Source: Flavobacteriales bacterium (GTDB lineage Bacteria > Bacteroidota > Bacteroidia > Flavobacteriales_D > Sanyastnellaceae). From it: a DNA stretch of 64,000 nt. The DNA lies in assembly GCA_027491075.1 (NCBI GenBank), contig JAIXWX010000016.1, forward strand, positions 86,582 through 150,581, in the 5' to 3' direction. The notes under the pieces were generated by a model. That model saw only the letters and a list, made by a program, of their open reading frames with translations. It searched no databases and was not told the DNA's origin. Made by a program: the position numbers and the translations under genes. Position 1 is the stretch's first letter; each line of letters opens with the position of its first letter. Below are positions 1-10,100 of this stretch, in pieces.

Positions 1-2
1 AT

Positions 3-1589
3 ATTTTCGGTGTTTTATTGATGTTCGTTTTTCACGGGGAACGTGGGTTTGCACAGGTTTCTGAAAGGACCATTCAGGATCGTTTTGCAATGGGGATTAC
101 TCCTGAAGAATTGAAGGAGCATTTGTATATACTAGCATCTGATGCCTTTAAGGGAAGAGATACAGGTTCACCCGAGTTGAAAAAGGCTGCGGAGTATTTG
201 GCTGATTATTATAAAGGACTTGGTGTTAAGCCCGCTGTTAATGGTGTTTCTTATTTTCAAGAATATCGTTTAAAGCGATCAGTAATCAAGAGTTCTACTA
301 TTCAGGCTGGAAAGAAGCAAGTGTATTCTTTTAAAAAGGATTACTACTCTTTTGGTGGTTTTGAGTCTGTGAATTGGAACAATGCTCCTATTGTTTTTGC
401 TGGATATGGAATAGAATCAGAGAAGTACAATGATTATAAAAATATTGATGTAAAGGGTGCGATCGTGTTATGCATTGATGGGGAACCGACTGATCGTTCG
501 GGAAACTCTATTTTCACGGGGAACAGTTCAACGAGTGATTGGAGCGATGATTTTCGATTGAAGCGAGATATTGCTCAGAAAAAGGGAGCATTGGGAATTG
601 TATTGGTTGACAAAACGTTTGACTATGTGATTGAACGAATCACCTATTTTTTGGATCAGCCACGGATGAGTTTGGATTATCCAGGAGAAAAGGAAGAACA
701 GGTGTTGCCTTATTTTTTTATTTCCCCAAAAATGGCGGATGCTTTACTAAGGGGCTCGAAAGTTAGATCAATAGCAGATTTTGAGAAAAAGGTGGCCGAG
801 GGAGGAGCGGCAGTTCGTAGTAAATTGAAGAGAAAGCTGAGTGCAACGTATGAAATGGTTACGGAGAAGTTTACAGCAGACAATGTGTTGTGCTATATTG
901 AGGGTAGCGATCCACTGTTAAAAAATGAAGTGGTAGTGATTAGCGCTCACTATGATCACGTGGGAGAAATGGGTGGAAAAATTTACAATGGTGCAGACGA
1001 TGACGGCAGTGGAACGGTAAGCGCCATGGAAATTGCTGAAGCATTTGTTGAAGCGAAACAATCAGGAAACGGCCCACGCCGGAGTGTTTTAGTATTGCAT
1101 GTAAGCGGCGAAGAAAAGGGGCTTTTGGGCAGTGAGTGGTACTCGGAGTTTCCTATTTATCCGCTCCAAAATACCGTTTGCAATTTGAATATTGACATGA
1201 TTGGTAGAGTGGACGATCAACACAAAGACAATCCAAATTATATTTATTTGATAGGGTCAGATAAGTTAAGTACAGATCTTCACAAAATCTCGGAAGAAAC
1301 TAATAAACGCTTTACCCAGTTGGCGCTCGATTATACATACAACGATCCGAATGATCCGAATAGATTTTACTATCGATCGGATCATTATAATTTTGCGAAG
1401 CATAATATTCCTGTCATCTTTTACTTCAGCGGAGTGCATGAGGACTATCATCAACCTGGAGATGATCCCGAGAAGATTATGTATGATAAAATGGCCATCA
1501 TTGCTCGTTTGATATTTTATACAGCGTGGGAAGTTTCTAATAGAGACGAACGTTTGAAAGTAGATGTAGTCAATGATTTTAAGAACTAG
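3..1589 (+). CDS. M28 family metallopeptidase, 5' end missing
   Basis: Secreted zinc aminopeptidase-like protein of family M28. The frame is open to the window edge (base 3). The hydrophobic run just before GFAQ reads as the end of a signal peptide, so the true start probably lies upstream; the TTG at 18 and ATG at 21 are unlikely starts. A PA-like segment (about residues 120-270, counted from base 18) precedes the peptidase core. Metal and catalytic motifs are visible: AHYDH (His311), GADDDGSG (Asp about 328), SGEEKGLLGS (Glu365/366), NIDMIG (Asp393) and DYHQPGD (His478). The full M28 set is therefore intact and the enzyme should be active in the periplasm or outside the cell. No sorting domain is seen at its C-terminus. 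A small hairpin separates it from ferrochelatase. Confidence 0.9.
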   Translation: MFGVLLMFVFHGERGFAQVSERTIQDRFAMGITPEELKEHLYILASDAFKGRDTGSPELKKAAEYLADYYKGLGVKPAVNGVSYFQEYRLKRSVIKSSTIQAGKKQVYSFKKDYYSFGGFESVNWNNAPIVFAGYGIESEKYNDYKNIDVKGAIVLCIDGEPTDRSGNSIFTGNSSTSDWSDDFRLKRDIAQKKGALGIVLVDKTFDYVIERITYFLDQPRMSLDYPGEKEEQVLPYFFISPKMADALLRGSKVRSIADFEKKVAEGGAAVRSKLKRKLSATYEMVTEKFTADNVLCYIEGSDPLLKNEVVVISAHYDHVGEMGGKIYNGADDDGSGTVSAMEIAEAFVEAKQSGNGPRRSVLVLHVSGEEKGLLGSEWYSEFPIYPLQNTVCNLNIDMIGRVDDQHKDNPNYIYLIGSDKLSTDLHKISEETNKRFTQLALDYTYNDPNDPNRFYYRSDHYNFAKHNIPVIFYFSGVHEDYHQPGDDPEKIMYDKMAIIARLIFYTAWEVSNRDERLKVDVVNDFKN

Positions 1590-1590
1590 T

Positions 1591-1606
1591 TCGAACATTC
1601 GTTCGA
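1591..1606 (+). other. short inverted repeat between M28 peptidase and hemH
   Basis: TCGAAC-ATTC-GTTCGA, a perfect 6-bp stem with a 4-base loop, begins one base after the peptidase stop codon. There is no T-tract, so a processing hairpin or protein site is as likely as a terminator. Confidence 0.4.
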
Positions 1607-1625
1607 TCAATAATGTTTGCGGAGT

Positions 1626-2642
1626 ATGACAAAGAAGACGGCGGTATTATTGGTAAACTTGGGTAGCCCAGACAGTCCAGCACCCAAGGATGTGTATCGT
1701 TATTTGACAGAGTTTTTGAACGATCCACGCGTGATAGATATCAATGCAATAGGCAGAGCGATATTGGTGAATGGCATTATTGTTCCATTTCGACATCGAA
1801 AAAGCGCTAAAGTTTATAAGGAGCTATGGACGGAAAATGGATCGCCCTTGATTCATTATGGAAGAGAGGTTCAGAAGATGCTTCAGGATAGATTTAACAA
1901 GGAGGAGACTCGTGTTTATTTGGGCATGCGCTATCAGAATCCCTCTATCGCCTCGGCATTAGCAGCCATCGAAGAATGGGAACCCTCAGAAATTATTTTA
2001 ATTCCGTTGTTCCCTCAGTATGCTTCTGCAACAACGGGATCTGTAGTAGAAAAGGTAATGGATATTGTGGGTAAATGGTGGGTTATTCCATCGATGCGTA
2101 TCGTTTCGCAATTTTATGATCACCCATTGTTCATTAAGGGTTTTGTAGAAAGAGGACAGGCATACGATTGGAAGGACTATGACCATGTGTTGTTTAGCTA
2201 CCATGGCTTGCCAGAGCGTCAACTGGATAAAATTTACAAAGACAGAAAATGCAGAAACCACAGTTGCGAGCATGAGATCAATGAAGAAAATAAGCTCTGC
2301 TATAAAGCAACGTGTTATGCTACTACACGTTCGATTGTTTCTGGTTTAGGTATTCCCGAAGATCGCTACACGGTATGTTTTCAAAGTAGATTGGGAAGAG
2401 GCTGGATAGAGCCATTTAGCGATAAGATCATTGAGGAGTTGGGCAAGAAAGGGGCTAAGAAATTACTGATATTTTCTCCTGCATTTATTGCTGACTGTTT
2501 AGAAACAACTATTGAAATAGGAGAAGAATACCAAGAGCTATTTGAAGAGCACGGTGGAGAGAAAGTGCAGTTGGTAGCAAGTCTCAATGATAGTAAGACC
2601 TGGATAGATTGTTTGGAAGATCTGGTAAAAAACCTGCAGTAA
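1626..2642 (+). CDS. hemH: ferrochelatase
   Basis: Inserts Fe(II) into protoporphyrin IX, the last step of protoheme synthesis. The ATG at 1626 gives the usual N-terminus with the motif VLLVNLGSP; an in-frame TTG at 1617 is a weaker choice. The catalytic histidine lies in SYHGLP (His193) and the conserved acidic residue in CLETTIEI (Glu293). The length of 338 residues fits the family. Unusually, four cysteines sit in the segment after SYHGLP (Cys209, 214, 225, 230, spaced C-X4-C-X10-C-X4-C), a pattern that could bind metal or an Fe-S cluster as in some bacterial ferrochelatases; this is inference. The gene converges on the next one with only two bases between the stop codons. Confidence 0.96.
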   Translation: MTKKTAVLLVNLGSPDSPAPKDVYRYLTEFLNDPRVIDINAIGRAILVNGIIVPFRHRKSAKVYKELWTENGSPLIHYGREVQKMLQDRFNKEETRVYLGMRYQNPSIASALAAIEEWEPSEIILIPLFPQYASATTGSVVEKVMDIVGKWWVIPSMRIVSQFYDHPLFIKGFVERGQAYDWKDYDHVLFSYHGLPERQLDKIYKDRKCRNHSCEHEINEENKLCYKATCYATTRSIVSGLGIPEDRYTVCFQSRLGRGWIEPFSDKIIEELGKKGAKKLLIFSPAFIADCLETTIEIGEEYQELFEEHGGEKVQLVASLNDSKTWIDCLEDLVKNLQ

Positions 2643-2644
2643 TT

Positions 2645-3157
2645 TTATTTAAACCAAGAAGAATAGAAAATGTAATTGTTGGCGATGCGTTGAATTTCTC
2701 CTTCGAATAATTCACGTGAAACCTCTTTTACTTTTTTGGCTGGTACGCCCGCATAAATAGATCCAGAAGCCACATGCGTTCCTTCTAGCACCACAGCACC
2801 AGCGGCGATAATCGAGTTTGATTCGATGACACAATTGTCCATCACAATAGCGCCCATGCCGATGAGAACATTGTCATGAATAGTGCATCCATGTACGATG
2901 GCGCGATGACCGATAGACACATTGTTGCCAATAATTGTCGGGCATTTTTGATACGTACAATGAATTACAGCTCCGTCTTGTATATTCACTTTGTTTCCCA
3001 TTTTAATGTAATGAACATCCGCTCGCACAACTGCATTGAACCAAAAGGAGCATTGACTTCCTGATTCGACTTGACCTACGATGGTTGCATTTTCTGCGAT
3101 GAAGTTGTCGTCGCCGAGTTGTGGCATGACGCCGTTGACGGGAAGAATCAGGGGCAT
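2645..3157 (-). CDS. gamma-carbonic anhydrase family / hexapeptide-repeat protein
   Basis: A 170-residue left-handed beta-helix protein of the gamma carbonic anhydrase-like family (YrdA/PaaY/CaiE type). Hexapeptide periodicity runs through most of the chain, and the family's three candidate metal-binding histidines are in AVIHCTY and SIGHRAIVHGC. The C-terminal helix (about residues 145-170) is standard. The family binds zinc or another divalent metal, but carbonic anhydrase activity is unproven for most members. It has its own -7 element (TACATTTG) 17 bases upstream of the ATG, placed just beyond the stop codon of the PorP gene, so it can be transcribed independently of the surface-protein operon behind it. 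Confidence 0.92.
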   Translation of the reverse strand: MPLILPVNGVMPQLGDDNFIAENATIVGQVESGSQCSFWFNAVVRADVHYIKMGNKVNIQDGAVIHCTYQKCPTIIGNNVSIGHRAIVHGCTIHDNVLIGMGAIVMDNCVIESNSIIAAGAVVLEGTHVASGSIYAGVPAKKVKEVSRELFEGEIQRIANNYIFYSSWFK

Positions 3158-3174
3158 ATTTTAATATTAAGCCA

Positions 3175-3182
3175 CAAATGTA
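3175..3182 (-). promoter_or_regulatory. Bacteroidota -7 element TACATTTG
   Basis: Exact match to TAnnTTTG on the minus strand, 17 bases before the ATG of the gamma-carbonic-anhydrase-like gene. Confidence 0.55.
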
Positions 3183-3190
3183 CGCGATGA

Positions 3191-4171
3191 TTAAAACCCA
3201 CAATACACGAACCCCATTTCAAAGCCGCCTCTGCTGCCGCTGAATTGTTTGAGCGGGCTGGTTACGATGTCGTAAGAAATTCGGAAAATGTTGTTGCGGT
3301 GTTTCATTCCTAGATGAAGAATTACACTGTCCTTCACTCGTACAGAAGCACCACTGAGCAGGGCGTATCCCTTAGGATTCAAGGTATATGCAACCAATGC
3401 CCCAGCATTGATTTCTCGGGCGCGAGCTTGTTGCATAAATAGAACATTGGGAGTAACGGTCCACTTTTCATCAATGTGAATGTCGCAATTAAAAATCCCA
3501 TTGACGCGCATCGGGAGTCTGCTTTTTTCTCCAGTAAATGATTCGTTTGGGCGCGTAACATGGAATAATGAAAACCCAATCGAGGGCTCCCACTTCTTAT
3601 TTGGATGCGTGAATTTATAGTACACTCCAACATTAGCATCGAACCTCACAATACTCAGATCTGCGAGAGACTCCCCATTGGGAAGTGTTGGATCAAATCC
3701 CGCTAAACCGTTGTATTGATTTTCGAATAACAAGTCTCGTTGCGAGAATTTTTTCTGAAAAATTCCCATTTGTAATCCCGCAGATAAAAAGTGGTCTTTA
3801 CTGGAAGGATCAGTAATTTGATAGGCTCCTGAGAGCATCATTTGAAATGCATCGAAATTGGAAGCGCCGGCGATATGATTCATCAACACAATTCCAGCAC
3901 CATAGCGATTGAATGGCATGTCGTAACCCGCTCCAACCGCTGCATAGGGCTTTCCATTTAGCTTTTGCCATTGTGAGCGATATGTTCCAGAAAATCGGTA
4001 GGGAATGTTTTCCGCTGCGTTGTACATCCCTGTTTGGGCAGGATTGTAATATAGCGGTAACATATCGTATTGTGAGAGGTGAAAATCTTGTGCGCGCAGC
4101 AGGGATGACCACAAAGAAAGAACGGCCGCAAGTACAAAGATGTAAACGATGGTATGGATATTTTTTCTCAT
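3191..4171 (-). CDS. PorP/SprF family T9SS outer-membrane protein
   Basis: A 326-residue outer-membrane beta-barrel of the PorP/SprF family. It has a signal peptide ending near LLRAQ and the characteristic start of the mature protein, with DFHLSQYDMLPLYYNPAQTG, followed by a stretch with SQWQKLNGKPY and amphipathic strands to a C-terminal aromatic end (GFVYCGF). Family members help secrete and anchor T9SS substrates with type B sorting domains, as SprF does for SprB. It starts 8 bases after the stop of the type B giant gene on the same strand, so the two are almost certainly one transcript and this is probably the dedicated partner of that protein. The pairing to this cargo is inferred from position. 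Confidence 0.93.
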   Translation of the reverse strand: MRKNIHTIVYIFVLAAVLSLWSSLLRAQDFHLSQYDMLPLYYNPAQTGMYNAAENIPYRFSGTYRSQWQKLNGKPYAAVGAGYDMPFNRYGAGIVLMNHIAGASNFDAFQMMLSGAYQITDPSSKDHFLSAGLQMGIFQKKFSQRDLLFENQYNGLAGFDPTLPNGESLADLSIVRFDANVGVYYKFTHPNKKWEPSIGFSLFHVTRPNESFTGEKSRLPMRVNGIFNCDIHIDEKWTVTPNVLFMQQARAREINAGALVAYTLNPKGYALLSGASVRVKDSVILHLGMKHRNNIFRISYDIVTSPLKQFSGSRGGFEMGFVYCGF

Positions 4172-4179
4172 GGTCTGAA

Positions 4180-7100
4180 TTATTTAATAAGTGTCACATT
4201 GCCGCTGAGTTTGAGTTTTTTACCCTCAAGAGTGACGGCGGTTGCAGTGAATACATAGACACCTCCTGGTTGATCGACGCCTTTGTAAGTACCATCCCAT
4301 CCGATTTCTGGATTGATGGTGGCGAATATTTCATTGCCCCAATTATTGTATATTCTAAAGTCAATTTCTTTGAAAGGCCCGCCAAGGACGAAAAGCACGT
4401 CGTTGTTTCCATCATCGTTGGGCGAGAATCCCGTGGGTACCGCGAAAGGTTCGATTTCTTTTTCTCTTGCCTGAATCACAGAAGAAATAGTATCGGTACA
4501 TCCGCTGGAAGCGGTGACAACAAGCGTTACTGAAAATTGTCCAGCATCTGGGAAGAGAATAAAAGGATTTTGGGAAGAAGATGTAGCACCGTTTTCAGTG
4601 GACCATTCCCAAAGTACGGCGTTGATTGACTCATCAGTAAATTGAACTGCGAGCTCTTCATTGGATAGTGAAGAGAATCCCGCAACAGGAGATGGTTGTA
4701 TGAATACCACTAAGGAATCAGATGATGCAGGACACAGACCATTCCCCGTGGAAGTGAGCACAAATGTTATTTGACCGTTCACCACATCATTTAACGTGGG
4801 GGTGTAAACGGTGTTGAGAGTATCATTTGATGGAGTGAAAATGCCGCTTCCGTCCGCAGTCCAAACACCTTGTTCTGAAGGAGAATCGATGATTCCTGAA
4901 AGTGGAATTTCTTTTTGCGAAGCGCAGATATTGAAATCTGAACCCAGCGTAGTGATGGCAGGAGTGGTCAATGAAATAGTAAGTGTATCGGTCGTGTTTG
5001 GGCATATTCCTGTGGCGGAAGAGGAAAGCACCAAATTCACTTCACCATTTAGAATGTCTGCTGCTGACAGAGTATAAACAGGAAAAACCGAATGATCATT
5101 CGAAGGACTGAAGCTTCCAGATCCAAGCGTAGTCCAAAAACCAGATGTGGATGCACCAGAAATAGAACCACCAAGGTTGAACTGAGGACTAGTAGTACAA
5201 ACAGCCACGTCATTTCCCGCAAACACCGCAGACGGTGCTGTTATGCTAACCGAAAGAGTATCTGAGCCTTGTATACAATTGCCGTGATCTGTAGTAGAGT
5301 GAACTAATTCTAGTTCTCCAAGAAGAATGTCTTGAGGAGTTATAGTGTAAGTCGTATTGAGGGCAGCATCATTTTCGAAGTTACCCGTTCCATTGGTGGT
5401 CCATAGTCCTTGAGAAGCTCCGCCCGAAATGCTTGCAGAAATATCAATCACTGTTTGAGTTCCACAAACGATGAGATCATTGGAAACTACGACTTGTGCG
5501 GCATCTGTGAAGGTGATAGAGAGTGTATCTGAAACAACAGGACAATCTCCTTCTGGACTAGCAGTAAAAACCAATTGCACGCTTCCAGAAGTGACGTCTG
5601 ACGAGCTGAATTGATAGATTGCGTTGAGCGTATTGTTATCGGGAACAAAAGAACCACTTCCAAGAGTAGACCATGTACCAGAAGAAGCGCCATTGGAAAC
5701 GGAAGCAAATAGTTCGGCGGATTCTTCTGAAGAACAAATGACTTGGTCTGTGCCAGCATTGATGATTATTCCAGAACTCATGGTCAAGGTAACTATGTCT
5801 GAAATGGGTAAACAGAGGCCGTTTCCAGTAGTAGTGGCAGTAAGTATTACCTCACCGAATATTTGTTCGGTAGGAGAAGGAGTGTAAAACACTGTTGGGC
5901 TATTGTTAGTTGGAGAGAAGGTTCCGTCGCCACCAGACCAACTTATTCCAGAAGATATAGCATAGGATGCAGAGAGTTCGAATACTGGATTTTGTGAACA
6001 AATGAATGCATCGAGTCCAGCATCTATCGTTGGTGCTTGAGTAAATGAAAGAGCTAAAGTATCAGCAGCAACATTGCACGCTTGCGTTGCAGTAGCAACG
6101 AGCATAACACTTCCATTTTGTATGTCTTGAGCACTTGCTGTATAACTGGTATTTGCGAGATTGTTTGGACTAAAGAGCCCAGTCCCCGATGTATTCCAAA
6201 TGATGTCCGAAGATCCACCGCTGATCGCAGCAGAGATCAATGCTGTGGGGTTGTTTTCGCAGATGCTCACATCTGAACCAACATTAACACTGACTGCTTC
6301 ACTGATAGTGAGAACGAGTTGATCAGATATCACTCCGCACAAATCATTGTTGGTAGTAGAGAGGGTGAGGATTACATTGCCCGTTGCGATATCTAGAGCG
6401 GATGGAATGTAATTAGTAATGAGAGCTGATGAGGAAGGCATGAAGGTTCCAGATCCGCTGGAAGTCCATATTCCTGTTGCAGGACTGCCCGTTACTGATC
6501 CGTTCAGCTCTACGGTGTTGATATTAGAGCAAATGCTCACATCATTTCCTGCTTCAACAATTCTAGCTGGAACCACGGTGACCGTCATGTCGTCACTCTC
6601 TTGGTTGCAACTGTTGGTGGTAGTGAAAGTAAGGACAACACTACCGTTTTGAAGATCTTGCTCGCTCGGTGTGTAGATGGCGTTTGGTTCAATATTATTG
6701 GGAGAGAAGAGGCCGGTTCCGGAAGATGTCCATACGCCTTGTGTAGCACCACCAGTGAGTTCCCCAGAAAGAGTTACTTCGTTATCCAATGAACAAATAA
6801 GTTGATCGGGTCCAGCGACAGCACCGCCAGCAGGGAATATGTTTAGTGTGATGACATCAGATATTGGCCCGCAGAGGTTATTGTTCGTTGTTGTTAATGT
6901 GAGTTCAATGGTTTGTGCTGCAATATCTGCCGAACTAGGAGTGTACATTGCATTGAGCGAGGAAGCATTTGGTGAGAAGCTGCCACTACCACTTGTGGTC
7001 CAAACTCCAGTAGGAGGAGTGCCGATAATGGTTCCTTCTAGTTGAACTTGATTTACATCTGTGCAAATAGTGACATCCGTTCCAGCGAGGACTTCCCGCA

Positions 7101-10100
7101 CTCTAAGAATAGTGACCACCATGTCATCCGAGGCATCATTGCAACTATTTATAGCCGAGAAAGAGAGTGTAACACCTCCGTTGATAATGTCTTGTTCGCT
7201 GGGCTCGTAGGTAGCGTTAGGGGCGTTGCTCGTTGGTGCGAAAGTACCCGTACCACTGGAGGTCCAAGCGCCTTGTGTTGCGCCTCCTGAAAGCGCACCA
7301 TTTAATTGAATCAAGTTTTGATTGGAACAAATCGCCTGATCAGGCCCTGCGGATACTCCTCCAATTTGGAAAATATTTAGAGTCATCACATCAGACACAG
7401 GAGCACATGAACCGTTGTTGGTGGTGGTAAGAGTGAAAGAAATATTTTGTGAAGCAATGTCTTGAACTGAGGGAGTGTAGGTAGCGTTGAGCGCGGTGTT
7501 GGAGGGTGAGAAAGAACCTGTTCCGTTGGTAGTCCAAATGCCAGTAGGCGCACCACCAAGAATTTGACCCTCTAGAATAATGGATCCTTGATCCGCACAA
7601 ATGGTTTGATCATTTCCGGCATTTACCACACGAACAGGGGTGATCGCGACGCTTAGCTCATCCTCTGCTGCATTACAGCTATTGGCAGTTAGAGTAAGCG
7701 TTACATCTCCATTAGCAATATCGAAACTGCTGGGTATATATGTCGCATTCAGCACTGTATTTGAGGGTGAGAAAGAACCCGTTCCAGAGGTAGTCCATAC
7801 ACCAGAAGACGCGCCCCCACTCACGGAACCATTTAAGACAATATTGGCATTGTTGCCACAAACCGTTTGATTACTTCCTGCGTTCGCAATTCCAGCAGGA
7901 AGGATGAATATTGTCATTTGATCAAGGACGGCGATGCACGGTGATTGATTGGTAGTGGTAAGAGTAAGTGTTACGCTGCCCACGAGTGAATCAGCGCTGC
8001 TACATTGATAGATCGCATTTAGTGAGGTATTGTTAGGAATGAATATCCCAGAACCCGACGAAGTCCAAACTCCAGTATTTGTGATTCCAGAAACGCTTCC
8101 ACTGAGTTGCACATTGAGGTTGTTTACACAAATGGTTTGATCCAACCCAGCGCTTACAATAGGAGAGGCCTCGATTGAAAGCACAACATCATCCGATTCG
8201 GGTAGGCAGTTTCCATTTCCAGTAGTAGTTAAGACAAGCGTAACCTCACCCGCGGATATTTCATTTGCACTAGGTACATAAGTAGCAGAAAGCGAGTTAG
8301 CCGAGGGTACGAAGTCGCCTTCTCCGCCAGACCAGACACCTCCAGAGGATACAGCAATAGTTCCAGAAATCAATAAGTTTGGATTGTTGGCACAAGAAGT
8401 AGCAGAGAGCCCTGCGTTTGCAACAGGTGCTGGCGTAAAGTTTATTCGTATTATATCGGTCACAGCAATGCAAGAGCCGTTGCCAGTGCTGGTTAAAGTG
8501 AGATCTACAAAACCATTAGCGATTTCATTAGCATTAGCGACGTATGTGGCGGTCAATGAGTTGTTGCCAGGGTTAAAGCTACCTAGTCCGCCAGACCATT
8601 GGCCCGCAGCCGCGAAATTGACGAAACCACTTAAATTAACGGTTGGGTTGTTTCCACATACCGTTTGATCTGTACCGGCATTTACAATGGGAGCTGGCGC
8701 AAAGGAGATGAGTACATCATCTGAAACGGCGATACAGTTTCCGTTTCCAGTGCTCGTAAGCGTGAGTATTACCTGGCCGTTTGCAATTTCTTGCGCTGTT
8801 GGAGTATATACTGCGTTTAGTGAAGTGTTGGACGGAGTAAAAGTTCCAGAGCCACCGCTCCAAATTGCACCCGTAGCATTGAATACCTGGGCATTCAGGG
8901 CCACCGAAGCGTTGTTAGCACATGCAGATATATTAAGCCCCGCGTTGACTAAAGGCGCTGGAGAAATAACGACATTGACTACATCACTTACTGGAATACA
9001 ACTTCCGTTTCCTGTGGTTGTTAATGTGAGAGACACGCTTCCCAGTGCAATTTCTTGAAGTGTTGGTGTATACGCGGCATTTAAGGCGTTTGCGTTGGGA
9101 GAGAATACACCGCTACCTCCGCTCCAAGTTCCCCCGCTCGCAATGGAGACATTTCCAATTAGGTTTACGGTTGCGTTGTTTGCGCAGCTTAATATATCTG
9201 ATCCCGCGTTTGCAGTAGGAGAAGGAGTGAAGCTAATGGTTATTTGATCTGTAACAGCGGTGCAGTTTCCGTTTCCTGTTGTGGTTAAAATAAGAGTAAC
9301 ACTTCCTGCAGCGATTTCAGCAGCCGAAGGTGTGTAAGCGGCATTCATCGCATTTGCGGAAGGGCTGAACAAGCCTAGTCCTCCGCTCCATGTGGCGCCG
9401 GTCGCAATGGTAAATGATCCATTTAGTTGAGCAATGGGATTGTTAGAGCAGAGTGTTTGATCTATTCCAGCATTTACCGTAGGAGGGCTTGTATAAAAAA
9501 TGGTTATATCATCAGAAACCGAGTTACAGTTGCCGTTTCCAGTTGAGGTGAGTGTAAGTGTTATACTGCCGTTAGCAATTTCAGCAGCCGAAGGAGTATA
9601 TGTTGCGTTCAGCGTACTTGGAGAGGGAGAAAATGTACCTGTACCCCCCGTCCATACTCCGCCGGCGGCATTGGTAATGCTGCCGTTTAATACGGCTGCA
9701 GGATTGTTTCCGCAACGTGTAATGTTGGCACCAGCATTTACAATTGGAGCTGGAGTGAATGTGATAAGGATGTTATCAGAAGCGGGATTACAAATTCCAT
9801 TTCCCGTTGAAGTAAATGTCAAAACGATACTACCCGATGCGAGCTCCGTAGGCGAAGGAATATATACAGGATTGAGTATATTGTTACCAGGAACGTAAGT
9901 ACCCGTTCCTCCTGTCCACACGCCACCCGTGGCCACCGTAACGGATCCATTGAGCGAGACGTTTGAATTGTTTCTACAAACAGAAATATCGGCACCCGCA
10001 TTAGCAGTTGGCGCAGGGGTAATGGTAAGTGTCATTTGATCACTGACAGGAGTGCACGCACCAGTGGAAGTAAGTGTAAGCGTCACTGTGCTCACTGCCG

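Noticed and set aside
1266-1610. Minus-strand open frame of 114 codons over the M28 peptidase
   Set aside because: Antisense to conserved metal-binding motifs of the peptidase; no family features.
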